Source: an uncultured Campylobacterales bacterium (GTDB lineage: Bacteria; Campylobacterota; Campylobacteria; Campylobacterales; Sulfurimonadaceae). Taken from it: a DNA stretch of 64,000 nucleotides. The notes beneath the pieces are model-generated. The model did not search any database and was not told the DNA's origin. It saw only the letters and a list, made by a program, of their open reading frames with translations. The stretch lies in contig CAITKP010000063.1 of assembly GCA_903892995.1 (NCBI GenBank), positions 1-64,000 of the forward strand. Direction: 5' to 3'. The translations under genes were made by a program, and so were the position numbers. Shown piece by piece: positions 29,661 through 39,140 of the stretch (position 1 is its first letter; each line of letters opens with the position of its first letter).

Positions 29661-30014
29661 TTATAGTGCCGCTTTAGCAGAAGCTGCAACTGCGCTAAAC
29701 GCTGCTGCATCATTCATCGCCATATCAGCAAGAATTTTACGGTCAAGCTCGATGCCAGCTTTTTTGAGACCATTGATGAAAGATGAATAGTTGATGTCAT
29801 TTAAACGACATGCTGCATTGATACGAACGATCCATAAACGACGGAATTCGCGTTTATTTTGTTTACGGTCACGGAAACCATAGTACAATGAACGTTCAAC
29901 TTGCTCTTTTGCTTTACGGTAGTGTTTACGACGACCACTGTAGAAACCTTTTGCAAGTTTTAATATTTTTTTGTGACGTGCTCTACGCACAGTACCAGTT
30001 TTTACTCTTGGCAT
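29661..30014 (-). CDS. rplT: 50S ribosomal protein L20
   Basis: A 117-aa L20 from the ATG giving [16 protein letters not shown]. The track start is 24 bp upstream. The basic N-terminal helix and C-terminal [13 protein letters not shown] are typical. It lies 102 bp after rpmI. infC is not adjacent, unlike in the usual infC-rpmI-rplT order. Confidence 0.96.
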   Translation of the reverse strand: MPRVKTGTVRRARHKKILKLAKGFYSGRRKHYRKAKEQVERSLYYGFRDRKQNKREFRRLWIVRINAACRLNDINYSSFINGLKKAGIELDRKILADMAMNDAAAFSAVAASAKAAL

Positions 30015-30116
30015 ATTATTTTCCTTTTCTTTACCCAATCAGCATTTTGCGATAGGTGCCACTCTTTGTTGGTGGACTTGCCCACGTTGTATGTGGAGAT
30101 GTAAGAACGCTTAAAA

Positions 30117-30308
30117 TTAAGCGATCATTGCCTTAATATTTTTTTCGTCAACTTTTGCTACCACTTTTGGTGTATTTTGTTTACGACGAGTACCTGCATC
30201 TTGTTTTGTCAAGATATGGCTTCTAAACGCTGTTCCACGTTTAACTGTACCATTTTTCTTGAATTTAAAACGCTTAACAGCGCCTTTTACCGATTTCATC
30301 TTTGGCAT
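30117..30308 (-). CDS. rpmI: 50S ribosomal protein L35
   Basis: A 63-aa L35 starting MPKMKSVKGAVKRFKFKKNG. The ORF track adds 36 codons upstream. The internal ATG preceded by AGGAGAG is clearly right. First gene of the L35-L20 pair. Confidence 0.96.
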   Translation of the reverse strand: MPKMKSVKGAVKRFKFKKNGTVKRGTAFRSHILTKQDAGTRRKQNTPKVVAKVDEKNIKAMIA

Positions 30309-30462
30309 CTGGCTCTCCTTTTGTAAAATTCTAAAAGCTGTAAAAACAGACTTTAAGGGCGAAAGTATATCTAAAAAAAGGGAAAAAAAGAAATAGATTT
30401 TATGCCCTTTTGACAATAGTTGAAGTAAAATGTATAAAAAGATTTTAGAATTAGGATGAGAT

Positions 30463-31800
30463 ATGGAAGTTCAAAACATCATGGAAGTCGCTACAAAGGA
30501 TGTGTTGACAATTTCTGAAGATGAATTGGTCACAACAGCGATTACAAAGATGTATGAACATAACCATAGAGATATTGTAATTCTGACAAAAAATCGTAAA
30601 AAATATGGGATGCTCAGTACGGTTGATCTTATTAAGATGAAAAAAGAGGGATTTGATTTTGATTGTTCTATCTCTTCGATTCCTATACGCCATATAGAAA
30701 CTATTACAAAAAAAGCAACTGTTTTAGATGCTTTGAGTATGATAAAAAGTTTTAATTGCCCTATCTGTGTTGTTGATGAAGGCAATGATTTGTGTGGATT
30801 TGTTTCTTATCATGATATTGTTTCATCGATTGATCCGAGTGTAATGTTAGAACGCAGGATGGTTGGAGAGTTCTTAATAGCAGCAGAGCCTAAAAAAGCT
30901 TCCCAAGAGAGCTCTTTATGCGATATTTTAGGGATGTTAGATCAGCGTATTTATGATTGTGTCATTTTGACTGATGATGAGAATAGATCCGTTGGTATCA
31001 TCACGACAAAGGATGTCGTAAAGTTTTTTCAACACAATACTGACATGAAACAAAAAGCTAAAGAGTTTATGGTTCAACCACTTTTAACAATTAGCTATAG
31101 CACTTCGATTAAAGAGGCTTTGAGTTTTATAACTGATAAACATTTTAAAAGACTTATTATCGCTGATGACAATGGCAATGTCATAGGTCAAATAACTCAA
31201 GAAGATCTTTTGGCTAAGATCTATTCTCGCTGGGCAAGTATTATGAAAAGCAGTCATAATGAGCTTGAAGAGATCAATAGAATACTCAATGAAAAAGCCT
31301 CAGAATATGAGCTAATGTCTGTCACCGATTCTTTGACAAGTATCTATAATAGAGGAAAATTTGAAGTAGAACTTCACAAAGAGATCCATCGTGTGACGCG
31401 TTATAAAACAGATATGTTTTCATTGGTCTTTTTTGATATCGATAATTTTAAAAGGATCAATGATACATATGGACATATCACAGGAGACAAGGTCTTAAAA
31501 ATCATCACAGGACTACTCAAAGAGTCTTTAAGACTTACAGATGTATTTGCTCGTTGGGGTGGAGAAGAGTTCGCAATCATTATGTCGCATACTTCTTTGG
31601 AAGAAGCATCTTATGTCGCAGAAAAACTGCGTAAAAAGATTGAACAACAGCATATTGAAGAGGTTGGAACTGTTACATGTAGCTTTGGTGTAAGTGAATT
31701 TATTCATGGAGACAGTATTCAATCGCTTATGTTACGAGTAGATAACTACATGTACGAGGCTAAAAAACAGGGCAAAAATAGAGTAGTCACTTCTCTTTAA
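30463..31800 (+). CDS. CBS-domain diguanylate cyclase
   Basis: A 445-aa cytoplasmic protein. Four CBS motifs (about residues 1-250) probably bind adenine nucleotides. A GGDEF domain follows with the active site RWGGEEFAI. The inhibitory I-site RLTD sits five residues upstream of it, so product inhibition by c-di-GMP is likely. It may link energy state to c-di-GMP. It converges with the yjdF-like gene. Confidence 0.9.
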   Translation: MEVQNIMEVATKDVLTISEDELVTTAITKMYEHNHRDIVILTKNRKKYGMLSTVDLIKMKKEGFDFDCSISSIPIRHIETITKKATVLDALSMIKSFNCPICVVDEGNDLCGFVSYHDIVSSIDPSVMLERRMVGEFLIAAEPKKASQESSLCDILGMLDQRIYDCVILTDDENRSVGIITTKDVVKFFQHNTDMKQKAKEFMVQPLLTISYSTSIKEALSFITDKHFKRLIIADDNGNVIGQITQEDLLAKIYSRWASIMKSSHNELEEINRILNEKASEYELMSVTDSLTSIYNRGKFEVELHKEIHRVTRYKTDMFSLVFFDIDNFKRINDTYGHITGDKVLKIITGLLKESLRLTDVFARWGGEEFAIIMSHTSLEEASYVAEKLRKKIEQQHIEEVGTVTCSFGVSEFIHGDSIQSLMLRVDNYMYEAKKQGKNRVVTSL

Positions 31801-32414
31801 TCCCTCTTGTGCAAGTCGCGTCTTTTCATCCAAAAGATTACCAAAGAAACAACTGCTCCGATTGCATCGCTGAGCATATCTTTTTGAGCATCCCAGATAT
31901 CTCCTTGAGAACCTAGAAACTCTAAGCCAGCTTCTGGGTTCATATTGACCGCGTAGATCCACTCAAATATCTCATATAATGAAGCCACACTTAAAATAAA
32001 AAATAAACCAAAAATAGTTGCTAAAAGTGGAGTTGCCCATTTTTTTCGTGTAAGGAGTTCTGCAGCAGCATAGGCGTAAAGTCCGATAGAAAAATGAGCA
32101 AGTCTATCAAAATTGTTTCTTTGAAAGTCAAAAAGATCGGTAATAAAATCAAAAGGAACATTTGCAAAAGTATAGTATCCCCCAACAGTGTGTAAAAACA
32201 TCCAAAGCGACATAAGTGTGTATGCCGTATTACTAAATCTAAATTTTTTAAAAGTAGCGATAAAAAGAGCAAATACGATCAAAATAGGGGTATCTTCAGC
32301 GATCCAGTCCACTCTGTCATGTGGATGAATACCTAAAACAATAAAAAAAGCAAGAAAGATAGCTGCGAGAAAATAGGGATAGAATCTAAAAAATGTTGTA
32401 GCTATCTCTCTCAT
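31797..32414 (-). CDS. YjdF-like (DUF2238) inner-membrane protein
   Basis: A 205-aa protein with five or six hydrophobic helices. The family segments are visible: NFDRLAHFSIGLYAYAAAEL, SLYEIFEWI and GDIWDAQKDMLSDAIGA. Function is unknown in the family. The 3' end overlaps the convergent GGDEF gene by 4 bases. Confidence 0.8.
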   Translation of the reverse strand: MREIATTFFRFYPYFLAAIFLAFFIVLGIHPHDRVDWIAEDTPILIVFALFIATFKKFRFSNTAYTLMSLWMFLHTVGGYYTFANVPFDFITDLFDFQRNNFDRLAHFSIGLYAYAAAELLTRKKWATPLLATIFGLFFILSVASLYEIFEWIYAVNMNPEAGLEFLGSQGDIWDAQKDMLSDAIGAVVSLVIFWMKRRDLHKRD

Positions 32415-32514
32415 GATGTTACCTTTTGTAGGATGAATTTCACTTATATTTTATCAGATATAGTAAAAATTAATAGAATTTTTATTACTATAAAAGAAAA
32501 AAATGGGGAATTGC

Positions 32515-32955
32515 ATGGAACTAAAAATTACAGATGGTGAACTTGGCGTTCGTCCTCCAGTTACAAAGCCACATCCTGGTTTTTTTGTTCAAGTAGGCGA
32601 AGAGAGATTTAGAAAGCTTGTAGATGATCATTATGAAATGATTCGTAACAGCGATATTGCCTTTTTATTCCCTGTTTTTGATGAAGAGGAGTTTTCACAA
32701 GCAAAGAAAAATGCAGCGGACTTTTTTATTCAGATTTGTGGCGGGCATGCTTATTTTGCAGAGAATCGCGGTGAACCGAGAATGGTAGGCCGTCATGCAC
32801 CGTTTCGCATTGATGAAAAAGCAAGAAGAAGATGGTTGGAATTTTACGCACAGCTTTTACCAAAACTAGAAGATGAGGGTGTAAGTGCAGAATATATCAA
32901 ATCTTTTTGGGATTATATTGATATCTTTTCTACTTGGATGATTAATACAAAATAA
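32515..32955 (+). CDS. Truncated hemoglobin (group II-like)
   Basis: About 146 aa with a 2-on-2 globin pattern. GGHAYFAENRGEPRMVGRHAPF contains the proximal His (RHAPF) typical of group II/TrHbO proteins. It probably handles O2 or NO under microaerobic conditions. Start ATG 32515 is preferred, with GGGG 6 nt upstream. The track starts 12 bp earlier. Confidence 0.85.
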   Translation: MELKITDGELGVRPPVTKPHPGFFVQVGEERFRKLVDDHYEMIRNSDIAFLFPVFDEEEFSQAKKNAADFFIQICGGHAYFAENRGEPRMVGRHAPFRIDEKARRRWLEFYAQLLPKLEDEGVSAEYIKSFWDYIDIFSTWMINTK

Positions 32956-32972
32956 AGGGGTTACCCCACTCA

Positions 32973-32997
32973 AGGGTGCTTACGCATGTAAGCCCTT
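32973..32997. terminator. Bidirectional terminator with split palindrome
   Basis: AAGGG-GCTTAC pairs with GTAAGC-CCTT around GCAT, between the convergent globin and hisJ genes. It looks like the 14-bp palindrome GCTTACATGTAAGC with two extra bases in its centre. Confidence 0.55.
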
Positions 32998-33776
32998 TAA
33001 AACTCTATGAAACTTCTTTCTCTTTTTTTAAATATTGCACATTTTGTATAGCCTATTTCATGAGCCAAAGAAACAACTGTTTCATCAAAAAGCCCTACTT
33101 GCTCAGGTTTATGCGCATCCGAACCAAAAGTAATTGGGATATCTAAAGAGAAAGCAACTTCAAGTAACTCTTTTGATGGATAGGTCTCTTCTATTGGCTT
33201 TCTAAGCCCCGACATATTGATCTCTAAGACCATATCAGCATCTTTTATGGCCCTAAGAGCATTTTGTGCAATAAGACGGATATCTTTTTTTGGCATAAAT
33301 TTAAACACTTTTATAAGATCAAGATGCCCAGCTATATCAAACTTTTTCGAGTTTGCCATCGCTTCAATCGCGTCGAAATATTTTTGCCAAATTTCATCAA
33401 TATCTTCATTCTCATAGCGACCTATAAACTCAGGATTGTCAAACCCCCACTCATCTATGAAGTGCACAGAACCGATGAGATAATCCACATCAGCATTTAA
33501 AACTCTCTCATCCATATGATTGCTGAAGTAATCTACCTCGTAACCAAGCAGAATTTCTATTTTATCTTTGTATTTTGCTTTTGTGTCATTGACCATCTTT
33601 TCATAGAGTTCCATCTCATCAAAACGCATACGATAACTTGGGTCAAAACTCATTGGAGCATGATCTGAAAACCCAAAATATTTGATCCCTTTATTTATAG
33701 CTGTTTCTATGTATTGAGATAATTCTCCCTCTGCATGATTACAAAGAGGTGTATGATTGTGCAAATCTACTAACAT
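32997..33776 (-). CDS. hisJ: Histidinol-phosphatase, PHP family
   Basis: A 259-aa PHP-fold metallophosphatase. Motifs include LVDLHNHTPLCNHAEG, YFGFSDHAP and ITFGSDAHKPEQVG. It catalyses the last phosphatase step of histidine synthesis, or a related sugar-phosphate dephosphorylation. Divergent from cheZ. Confidence 0.82.
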   Translation of the reverse strand: MLVDLHNHTPLCNHAEGELSQYIETAINKGIKYFGFSDHAPMSFDPSYRMRFDEMELYEKMVNDTKAKYKDKIEILLGYEVDYFSNHMDERVLNADVDYLIGSVHFIDEWGFDNPEFIGRYENEDIDEIWQKYFDAIEAMANSKKFDIAGHLDLIKVFKFMPKKDIRLIAQNALRAIKDADMVLEINMSGLRKPIEETYPSKELLEVAFSLDIPITFGSDAHKPEQVGLFDETVVSLAHEIGYTKCAIFKKRERSFIEF

Positions 33777-33846
33777 TTTTTCAAATCTCTTTTTTTTTAA
33801 AGTTTATCTTGCTATTATAGTACAAATAAGTTTCGGAGCAGTTTTG

Positions 33847-34557
33847 ATGACACAAGAAGAGTTAGATGCTTTAATGAATGGCGATTTTAATGATGTTGAA
33901 GATGAGATTATCGAGTCCGATAGTCTTGAAGATGATGAGCCAACTGATGAAGTAGTAAAAGAGGTCAATACGCAAGCTGCTGAATCTACCTACAGAGCAA
34001 GCAGTACTGGAAGTTGGCCACCGCCGCCACCTGATGATGATCATAAAGTTGTACATCAGCTTGATGATGTGACAAAAGAGAGTGAAGAAAAAGCATCTGA
34101 GATTTTTGATATTATCGAAAGTATCAGTGATGACCTTATGGCAAAAGAGGAATCAGCTAATTTTTGTATAGATGCATTTAGTGATAATGTAAAACTTTTT
34201 ACAACTTTGACTGAAAAATTTCCTCATATTCAGACTTTTATGACTGCAAAAGAGCAAAATGAAGAGGCTCAAGAAAAGATTCAAGAGATATTAGATTCTC
34301 TTCAAGATAGTGGAAACTCTTTGATGAATGTAATGGATATTATGCAGTATCAAGATATTCACCGTCAAAAAATTGAACGCGTTATCAATGTAATGCGTGC
34401 ACTTTCAAACTATATGAATGAACTTTTTGCAGGAAAAATAGAGGATGAAAAGCGTGTTGGTTCAGCTGTACATATTCATGGCGATGACACAACAGAAGAT
34501 GTTGTAAACGCAGATGATATTGAGGCGCTTCTTGCGCAATTTGGCACAAACAGATAG
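33847..34557 (+). CDS. cheZ: Chemotaxis phosphatase CheZ (epsilon type)
   Basis: About 236 aa. The central helical hairpin carries QYQDIHRQ, matching the catalytic Asp-xxx-Gln of CheZ that dephosphorylates CheY-P. The C-terminus (ADDIEALLAQFG) resembles the CheY-binding tail. The N-terminus (MTQEELDALMNG) resembles the FliM CheY-binding peptide. The start at 33847 (GGAG 8 nt upstream) is preferred; the track runs 90 bp further upstream into the hisJ promoter. Confidence 0.8.
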   Translation: MTQEELDALMNGDFNDVEDEIIESDSLEDDEPTDEVVKEVNTQAAESTYRASSTGSWPPPPPDDDHKVVHQLDDVTKESEEKASEIFDIIESISDDLMAKEESANFCIDAFSDNVKLFTTLTEKFPHIQTFMTAKEQNEEAQEKIQEILDSLQDSGNSLMNVMDIMQYQDIHRQKIERVINVMRALSNYMNELFAGKIEDEKRVGSAVHIHGDDTTEDVVNADDIEALLAQFGTNR

Positions 34558-34575
34558 AATTCGAAAAAAATTAAA

Positions 34576-34612
34576 GCCTTACATGTAAAGTGGATTTTTA
34601 TGATGTAAGGCC
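34576..34612. terminator. Hairpin after cheZ using the palindrome
   Basis: GCCTTACAT and ATGTAAGGC form a 9-bp stem between cheZ and the U32 peptidase gene. The left arm is part of an exact TTACATGTAA. Confidence 0.5.
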
Positions 34613-34629
34613 TATAAAATAGAGAAGAT

Positions 34630-35922
34630 ATGCAAAAAGTAGAATTGCTCTCCCCCGCAGGGAACTTAGAAAAACTCCGTATTGCCATCGATTTTGGTGC
34701 TGATGCTGTATATGGTGGTGTTAGTCACTTTTCTCTGCGTATTCGCTCAGGTAAAGAGTTTACATTTGAAGATTTTAAAGAGGGTATTGATTACGCTCAC
34801 TCAAAAGGCAAAAAAGTCTATGCGACCATTAATGGTTTTCCTTTTAACTCGCAGCTTTCACTCTTAAAAAAACATATCCTTGCCATGGCAGAACTTGGTC
34901 CTGATGCTATCATCGTAGCAACTCCAGGGGTTTTAAAGCTATGTCATGAACTTGCTCCTCAAATCCCTTTGCATCTTTCAACTCAAGCAAATGTCTTAAA
35001 TGTTTTGGATGCAAAAGTCTATTATGATATGGGTGCAAGACGCATTATTGCAGCTCGTGAGATATCTTTAAAAGATTTGTGTGAGATTAAAAAAGAGTTG
35101 CCTGATTTAGAGATTGAAGTATTTGTTCACGGTTCTATGTGTTTTGCGTATAGTGGAAGATGTTTGATCTCTACGCTTCAAAGTGGGCGTGTTCCAAATC
35201 GTGGAAGTTGTGCGAATGATTGCCGTTTTCCTTATGAACTCTACGCTGCAAACCCAGAAACGGGCACGCTCTTTAGGCTTGAAGAGGATCCAGGAATCGG
35301 GACTTACATTATGAATTCTAAAGATCTCAACCTCGCGTCACATATCAAAGAGATTTTAGATAGTGGCTGTGTGGATTCTCTTAAAATCGAAGGACGCACA
35401 AAAACTTCTTATTATGCAGCAACAACAGCAAGAGCGTATAGAATGGCGATTGATGATTATTACGCGGGAACTTATGACTCAGCAAAATATCAGTATGAGC
35501 TGGAATCTTTGCAAAACCGCGGATATACAGATGCATACCTTGTAAGCCGTCCATTTGAAAAACATGATGGACAAAGCCTTGATTTTACTATGCAACTAGG
35601 TACGCATCAAGTAAGTGCGATGGTAAGCGAAGATGGAGAACATTTTTTATGTAAATATAAAACTTTGCCAAATGAAGAGCTTGAGATCGTCGCTCCGCTA
35701 GATACAAAGTTTAGTGAGATAGACAATGAGATAGGCTCAGTTTATCAAAAAGATGGGAAATGGTATATGTGCTTCAAAAAACTTGTCGCTCAAAATAAAA
35801 AGATTTGGGAAGAGGTGCATAGTGGAAATCTCAATCCGATAGAACTCCCTTTAAAGTTACCTCCATTTACTTTTTTAAGAATACCAGCGACAGAAGATAT
35901 GGGAACAAACCCAAAAATTTAA
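34630..35922 (+). CDS. U32-family peptidase / TrhP-like protein
   Basis: A 430-aa protein. The diagnostic region with clustered Cys is visible (HGSMCFAYSGRCLIS ... RGSCANDCRFPYEL). Related YegQ/TrhP proteins act in prephenate-dependent tRNA hydroxylation and carry an Fe-S cluster, so protease activity is doubtful. The gene is followed by a palindrome and purE. Confidence 0.88.
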   Translation: MQKVELLSPAGNLEKLRIAIDFGADAVYGGVSHFSLRIRSGKEFTFEDFKEGIDYAHSKGKKVYATINGFPFNSQLSLLKKHILAMAELGPDAIIVATPGVLKLCHELAPQIPLHLSTQANVLNVLDAKVYYDMGARRIIAAREISLKDLCEIKKELPDLEIEVFVHGSMCFAYSGRCLISTLQSGRVPNRGSCANDCRFPYELYAANPETGTLFRLEEDPGIGTYIMNSKDLNLASHIKEILDSGCVDSLKIEGRTKTSYYAATTARAYRMAIDDYYAGTYDSAKYQYELESLQNRGYTDAYLVSRPFEKHDGQSLDFTMQLGTHQVSAMVSEDGEHFLCKYKTLPNEELEIVAPLDTKFSEIDNEIGSVYQKDGKWYMCFKKLVAQNKKIWEEVHSGNLNPIELPLKLPPFTFLRIPATEDMGTNPKI

Positions 35923-35944
35923 CTTTACATGTAAGGAAAAAAAT

Positions 35945-36439
35945 ATGAAATTTGTCTCGATAATAATCGGTAGTAAAAGTGATTTCGATGTTATGAAATC
36001 ATGTTCGGATACGCTTGAAGCGTTTGGTGTGAGTTATGAACTTATTATTTCTTCGGCACACCGTTCTCCTGAACGTACGAAAGATTACATTATAAATGCA
36101 GAGAAAAAGGGTGCTCAAGTTTTCATCGCAGCAGCTGGGATGGCGGCGCATTTAGCGGGTGTTTTAGCTTCAAAAACTGTCAAGCCTATTATTGGTGTTC
36201 CTATGAGTGCCTCTGCATTAAGTGGGATCGATGCACTTCTTTCAACAGTTCAAATGCCAGCTGGAATGCCAGTTGCTACAGTGGCAATAGGAAAAGCAGG
36301 TGCGATCAACTCAGCTTATCTTGCGATGCAGATATTAGCGCTAGATAATGAAGATTTAAGTGCAAAACTTAAAGAGGATCGTATTGCAAAGGCAAAAAAT
36401 GTTGAGATAGATTCTATGGAGATAGAAACGATACTCTAA
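35945..36439 (+). CDS. purE: N5-carboxyaminoimidazole ribonucleotide mutase
   Basis: A 164-aa PurE of purine synthesis. SKSDFDVMKSCSDTLEAFGV, SAHRSPERT and AAGMAAHLAGVLA are conserved. The palindrome upstream (35925-35934) runs directly into the TAAGGA ribosome-binding site. Confidence 0.95.
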   Translation: MKFVSIIIGSKSDFDVMKSCSDTLEAFGVSYELIISSAHRSPERTKDYIINAEKKGAQVFIAAAGMAAHLAGVLASKTVKPIIGVPMSASALSGIDALLSTVQMPAGMPVATVAIGKAGAINSAYLAMQILALDNEDLSAKLKEDRIAKAKNVEIDSMEIETIL

Positions 36440-36456
36440 CGAACAAAAGGATTGTT

Positions 36457-36942
36457 ATGAATTTAAACTGGATGAGCATCGAAGAGTACGCGGATTTAAC
36501 AGGCTTAGAAGTATCAGCTATCAAAGAGTTGGTTGATCGTGATAAGCTTATTTCTAAAGTGGAGGATGGCGTTATCTATATAGATCCATCAAAAGGGGCG
36601 AGCGAGATAGTCCCCGCTTCGCTTCAAAATATCTCGATGGCAACTCATTCAGATATGATTGTTCCTGCCCAATTTGTTGAAAAAACAATAGGAACAATCA
36701 TCAACCTTCATGAAAAAGTGCTTGACGCAAAAGATGAGACCATCGTTTCTATCAAAAACGAAAATCTCTTTTTAAAAGAAGCGCTCGCTTCACTTCAAGA
36801 GCTTTATGAAGAGGATAGAAAAACTATAGCAACTCTTACAAGCCAACTCAAAATCTCTCAACAAGAGGTTGAATTTATGCGAAGAAAATATAAACTGATG
36901 TGGGGAAAAGTAGTCGATAACTACTCAGTATCTGAGTCGTAA
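36457..36942 (+). CDS. Coiled-coil protein (DUF3972-like)
   Basis: A 161-aa protein. The N-terminal MerR-like helix-turn-helix segment (WMSIEEYADLTGLEVSAIKELVDRDKL) is followed by a long coiled coil (about 90-145). It looks like the Campylobacterota family DUF3972, function unknown. Overlaps the next gene by 1 base. Confidence 0.6.
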   Translation: MNLNWMSIEEYADLTGLEVSAIKELVDRDKLISKVEDGVIYIDPSKGASEIVPASLQNISMATHSDMIVPAQFVEKTIGTIINLHEKVLDAKDETIVSIKNENLFLKEALASLQELYEEDRKTIATLTSQLKISQQEVEFMRRKYKLMWGKVVDNYSVSES

Positions 36943-37799
36943 TGAATATCGATGAAGCCTGTATTGGTTGTATAATCAACCAAAGTGCAAAAGTCGCTTC
37001 TGCAATCGGGGCGGATGAAGTTTTAACGCAAAAACTCATCTCCTCCGTCACACAAAGCTCTAAAAATTTCTCTTTTTCTCATACTCCTCCAGAAGTTGCC
37101 ACCGATGTTTATGAGCTGATGGCACAAATCGCAAATAAAGCTGATCTTTATGATGAAGTCAAAATCCATTCAACACAAAAAGCACTCTCTTTTGTCCCAT
37201 TTTTAGAAGAGACAATCGCAAATTCGCAAGATAAACTCTTAAGTGCTACAAAAGTAGCAATAGCAGGAAACGTGATCGATCTTGCCGCGGAAGTGGAGTT
37301 TGATTTGGCGGATGAAGTTGAGAAGATATTTGAAACTGATTTTGGTCATGATGATTTTTTGAAGTTGAAGAAACTTTTAGAGGGTGCTAAAACTCTACTT
37401 GTCATTGGCGACAATGCAGGAGAGCATATTTTTGACTATCTTTTTATTCAAACCCTTCAAATCCTTTATCCTCAGCTTCACATATCCTATATGGTTCGAG
37501 GTAATCCAATCATCAATGATGTAACTATGAAAGAGGCAAAAGAAGCGGGGTTTGATACCTTATGCAATCTCGTCGATAGCGGTGTGAATACCCCAGGATT
37601 TGTATATGAACGGGCAAATAAGGAGTCACAACAGCTTTTTGATGAAGCGGATGTTGTCATCACAAAAGGGATGGGAAACTATGAGTGTCTCTCTCCTTCT
37701 CCCAGAATAAATCTCTGTTATCTTTTGAAAGTAAAATGTGGTGTTGTAGCATCCAGCCTTGAAAAAAGTATTGGCGATATCATTTGTAAAGTCGTTTAA
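36942..37799 (+). CDS. DUF89 / ARMT1-like metal-dependent phosphatase
   Basis: A 285-aa protein with the DUF89 motifs CIGCIINQ, VIGDNAGEHIFDYL, RGNPIINDVTMKEA and TKGMGNYE. Members dephosphorylate damaged or overflow sugar and cofactor phosphates. The exact substrate here is unknown. Confidence 0.85.
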   Translation: MNIDEACIGCIINQSAKVASAIGADEVLTQKLISSVTQSSKNFSFSHTPPEVATDVYELMAQIANKADLYDEVKIHSTQKALSFVPFLEETIANSQDKLLSATKVAIAGNVIDLAAEVEFDLADEVEKIFETDFGHDDFLKLKKLLEGAKTLLVIGDNAGEHIFDYLFIQTLQILYPQLHISYMVRGNPIINDVTMKEAKEAGFDTLCNLVDSGVNTPGFVYERANKESQQLFDEADVVITKGMGNYECLSPSPRINLCYLLKVKCGVVASSLEKSIGDIICKVV

Positions 37800-37856
37800 A
37801 TGAGTTTTATAAGACGAAAATGTATAATCATTTAAATTGAAAAAAAAGGGTTGCGT

Positions 37857-39134
37857 ATGAAAAAATTATCACTTGCTGCGATTGTGGTACTTTGTGCAGT
37901 ATCTGCATCAGCTATGGAGTTTCAAACTCTAGGATATCAGTCTGTTTCTATGGGTGGTGCAGGAGTGGCTTCCTCAAGTGGTTCATACGCAACATATAAC
38001 AATCCAGCGCTCCTAGCAAAGAGCAAATATGATGCAGAGATCGCACTCAGTGCAGGTATCGGTGCGCATGACCATGGCGCGGGAGCTTCATTTGCCGCTT
38101 TAAATGATAGTGGGTTTATTGATACGATTGATAAAGCGAATAATAATTACACATCTCTTTCAACCCAAGATAAACAAAATCTTATTAGTGGCAAAGATAT
38201 TATTTTAAATATGGATGGAAACTCTCTAGAAATAACACCTCAAGCCGCACTTGCGATGCAATTTGGTAGTTTTGGTTTGGGCGTTTTTGCTACTTCTGAT
38301 ATTGTTGCGACAGCACATATAGACCAAACTCATAATCAACTTATTTTTAAAAATGGATCGAATTATGCCAAAATTGATGATGCTGGAGTAATGACAACCA
38401 GTGCAAGTGACACCTATGGATATAGTACAAATTCAATTGAATATGCGATGAATAACGGCTTAAGCTACGTCCAAGCCAAAGGCATAGTCGTCGGTGAAGT
38501 TCCTCTAGCATACGGTTATAACTTTGCTCTTAGTGGCGGCGATGTGATGGTCGGTGGCGCTGTGAAGTATATGCAAGGTGTTACTTACACGCAAAAAATG
38601 AAGATCGATAACTCAGGAACTGCAAGTAGCAGCGAAAAATTAGATAAGACAACTTCATCTTTTGGTGTGGATTTGGGTCTTGCATACCAACCATATTTTT
38701 CAAAAAATCTCACACTTGCTCTTGTGGCAAAAGATATCAACACGCCTGAATTTAAATTTGTCGATGGCACGAAAGTAAAACTCGATCCAATGGTAAGAGC
38801 AGGGCTTGCTTACAATATTTTTCAGTCCTTAGAAGTTGCTGCAGATATCGACCTTACTAAAAACAAAACGCTTGTGTCGGGTACAGATTCTCAGATGTTT
38901 GGAGGCGGGTTGAACTACCATCCAGTATCTTGGTTCTCAATCCGTGGCGGAGCGATGCAAAATCTTGATGCAAAAGATAAAGCAGGTATCATCTATACAG
39001 CAGGTCTTGGCTTTGGTCTTAAATGGCTTCAAGTAGATCTCTCAGGACAAATGGCTTCTAAAACCACAACGGTTGAGGGTACCTCATATCCAGAGTATGC
39101 AAAAATCAATCTTGCACTTCTCTCTCGCTGGTAA
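37857..39134 (+). CDS. TraF-like outer-membrane protein
   Basis: About 425 aa with a signal peptide (KKLSLAAIVVLCAVSASA). MGGAGVASSSGSYATYNNPALLA near the N-terminus resembles the TraF_2/FadL-like beta-barrel family. No conjugation genes are nearby, so a plasmid role is unlikely. The start at 37857 has AAGGG 6 nt upstream; the track starts at TTG two codons earlier. Confidence 0.7.
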   Translation: MKKLSLAAIVVLCAVSASAMEFQTLGYQSVSMGGAGVASSSGSYATYNNPALLAKSKYDAEIALSAGIGAHDHGAGASFAALNDSGFIDTIDKANNNYTSLSTQDKQNLISGKDIILNMDGNSLEITPQAALAMQFGSFGLGVFATSDIVATAHIDQTHNQLIFKNGSNYAKIDDAGVMTTSASDTYGYSTNSIEYAMNNGLSYVQAKGIVVGEVPLAYGYNFALSGGDVMVGGAVKYMQGVTYTQKMKIDNSGTASSSEKLDKTTSSFGVDLGLAYQPYFSKNLTLALVAKDINTPEFKFVDGTKVKLDPMVRAGLAYNIFQSLEVAADIDLTKNKTLVSGTDSQMFGGGLNYHPVSWFSIRGGAMQNLDAKDKAGIIYTAGLGFGLKWLQVDLSGQMASKTTTVEGTSYPEYAKINLALLSRW

Positions 39135-39140
39135 GAGCAT

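Noticed and set aside
37857-39134. TraF similarity as a sign of a conjugative element
   Set aside because: No other transfer genes, relaxase or att sites are nearby. The family also contains chromosomal outer-membrane proteins.
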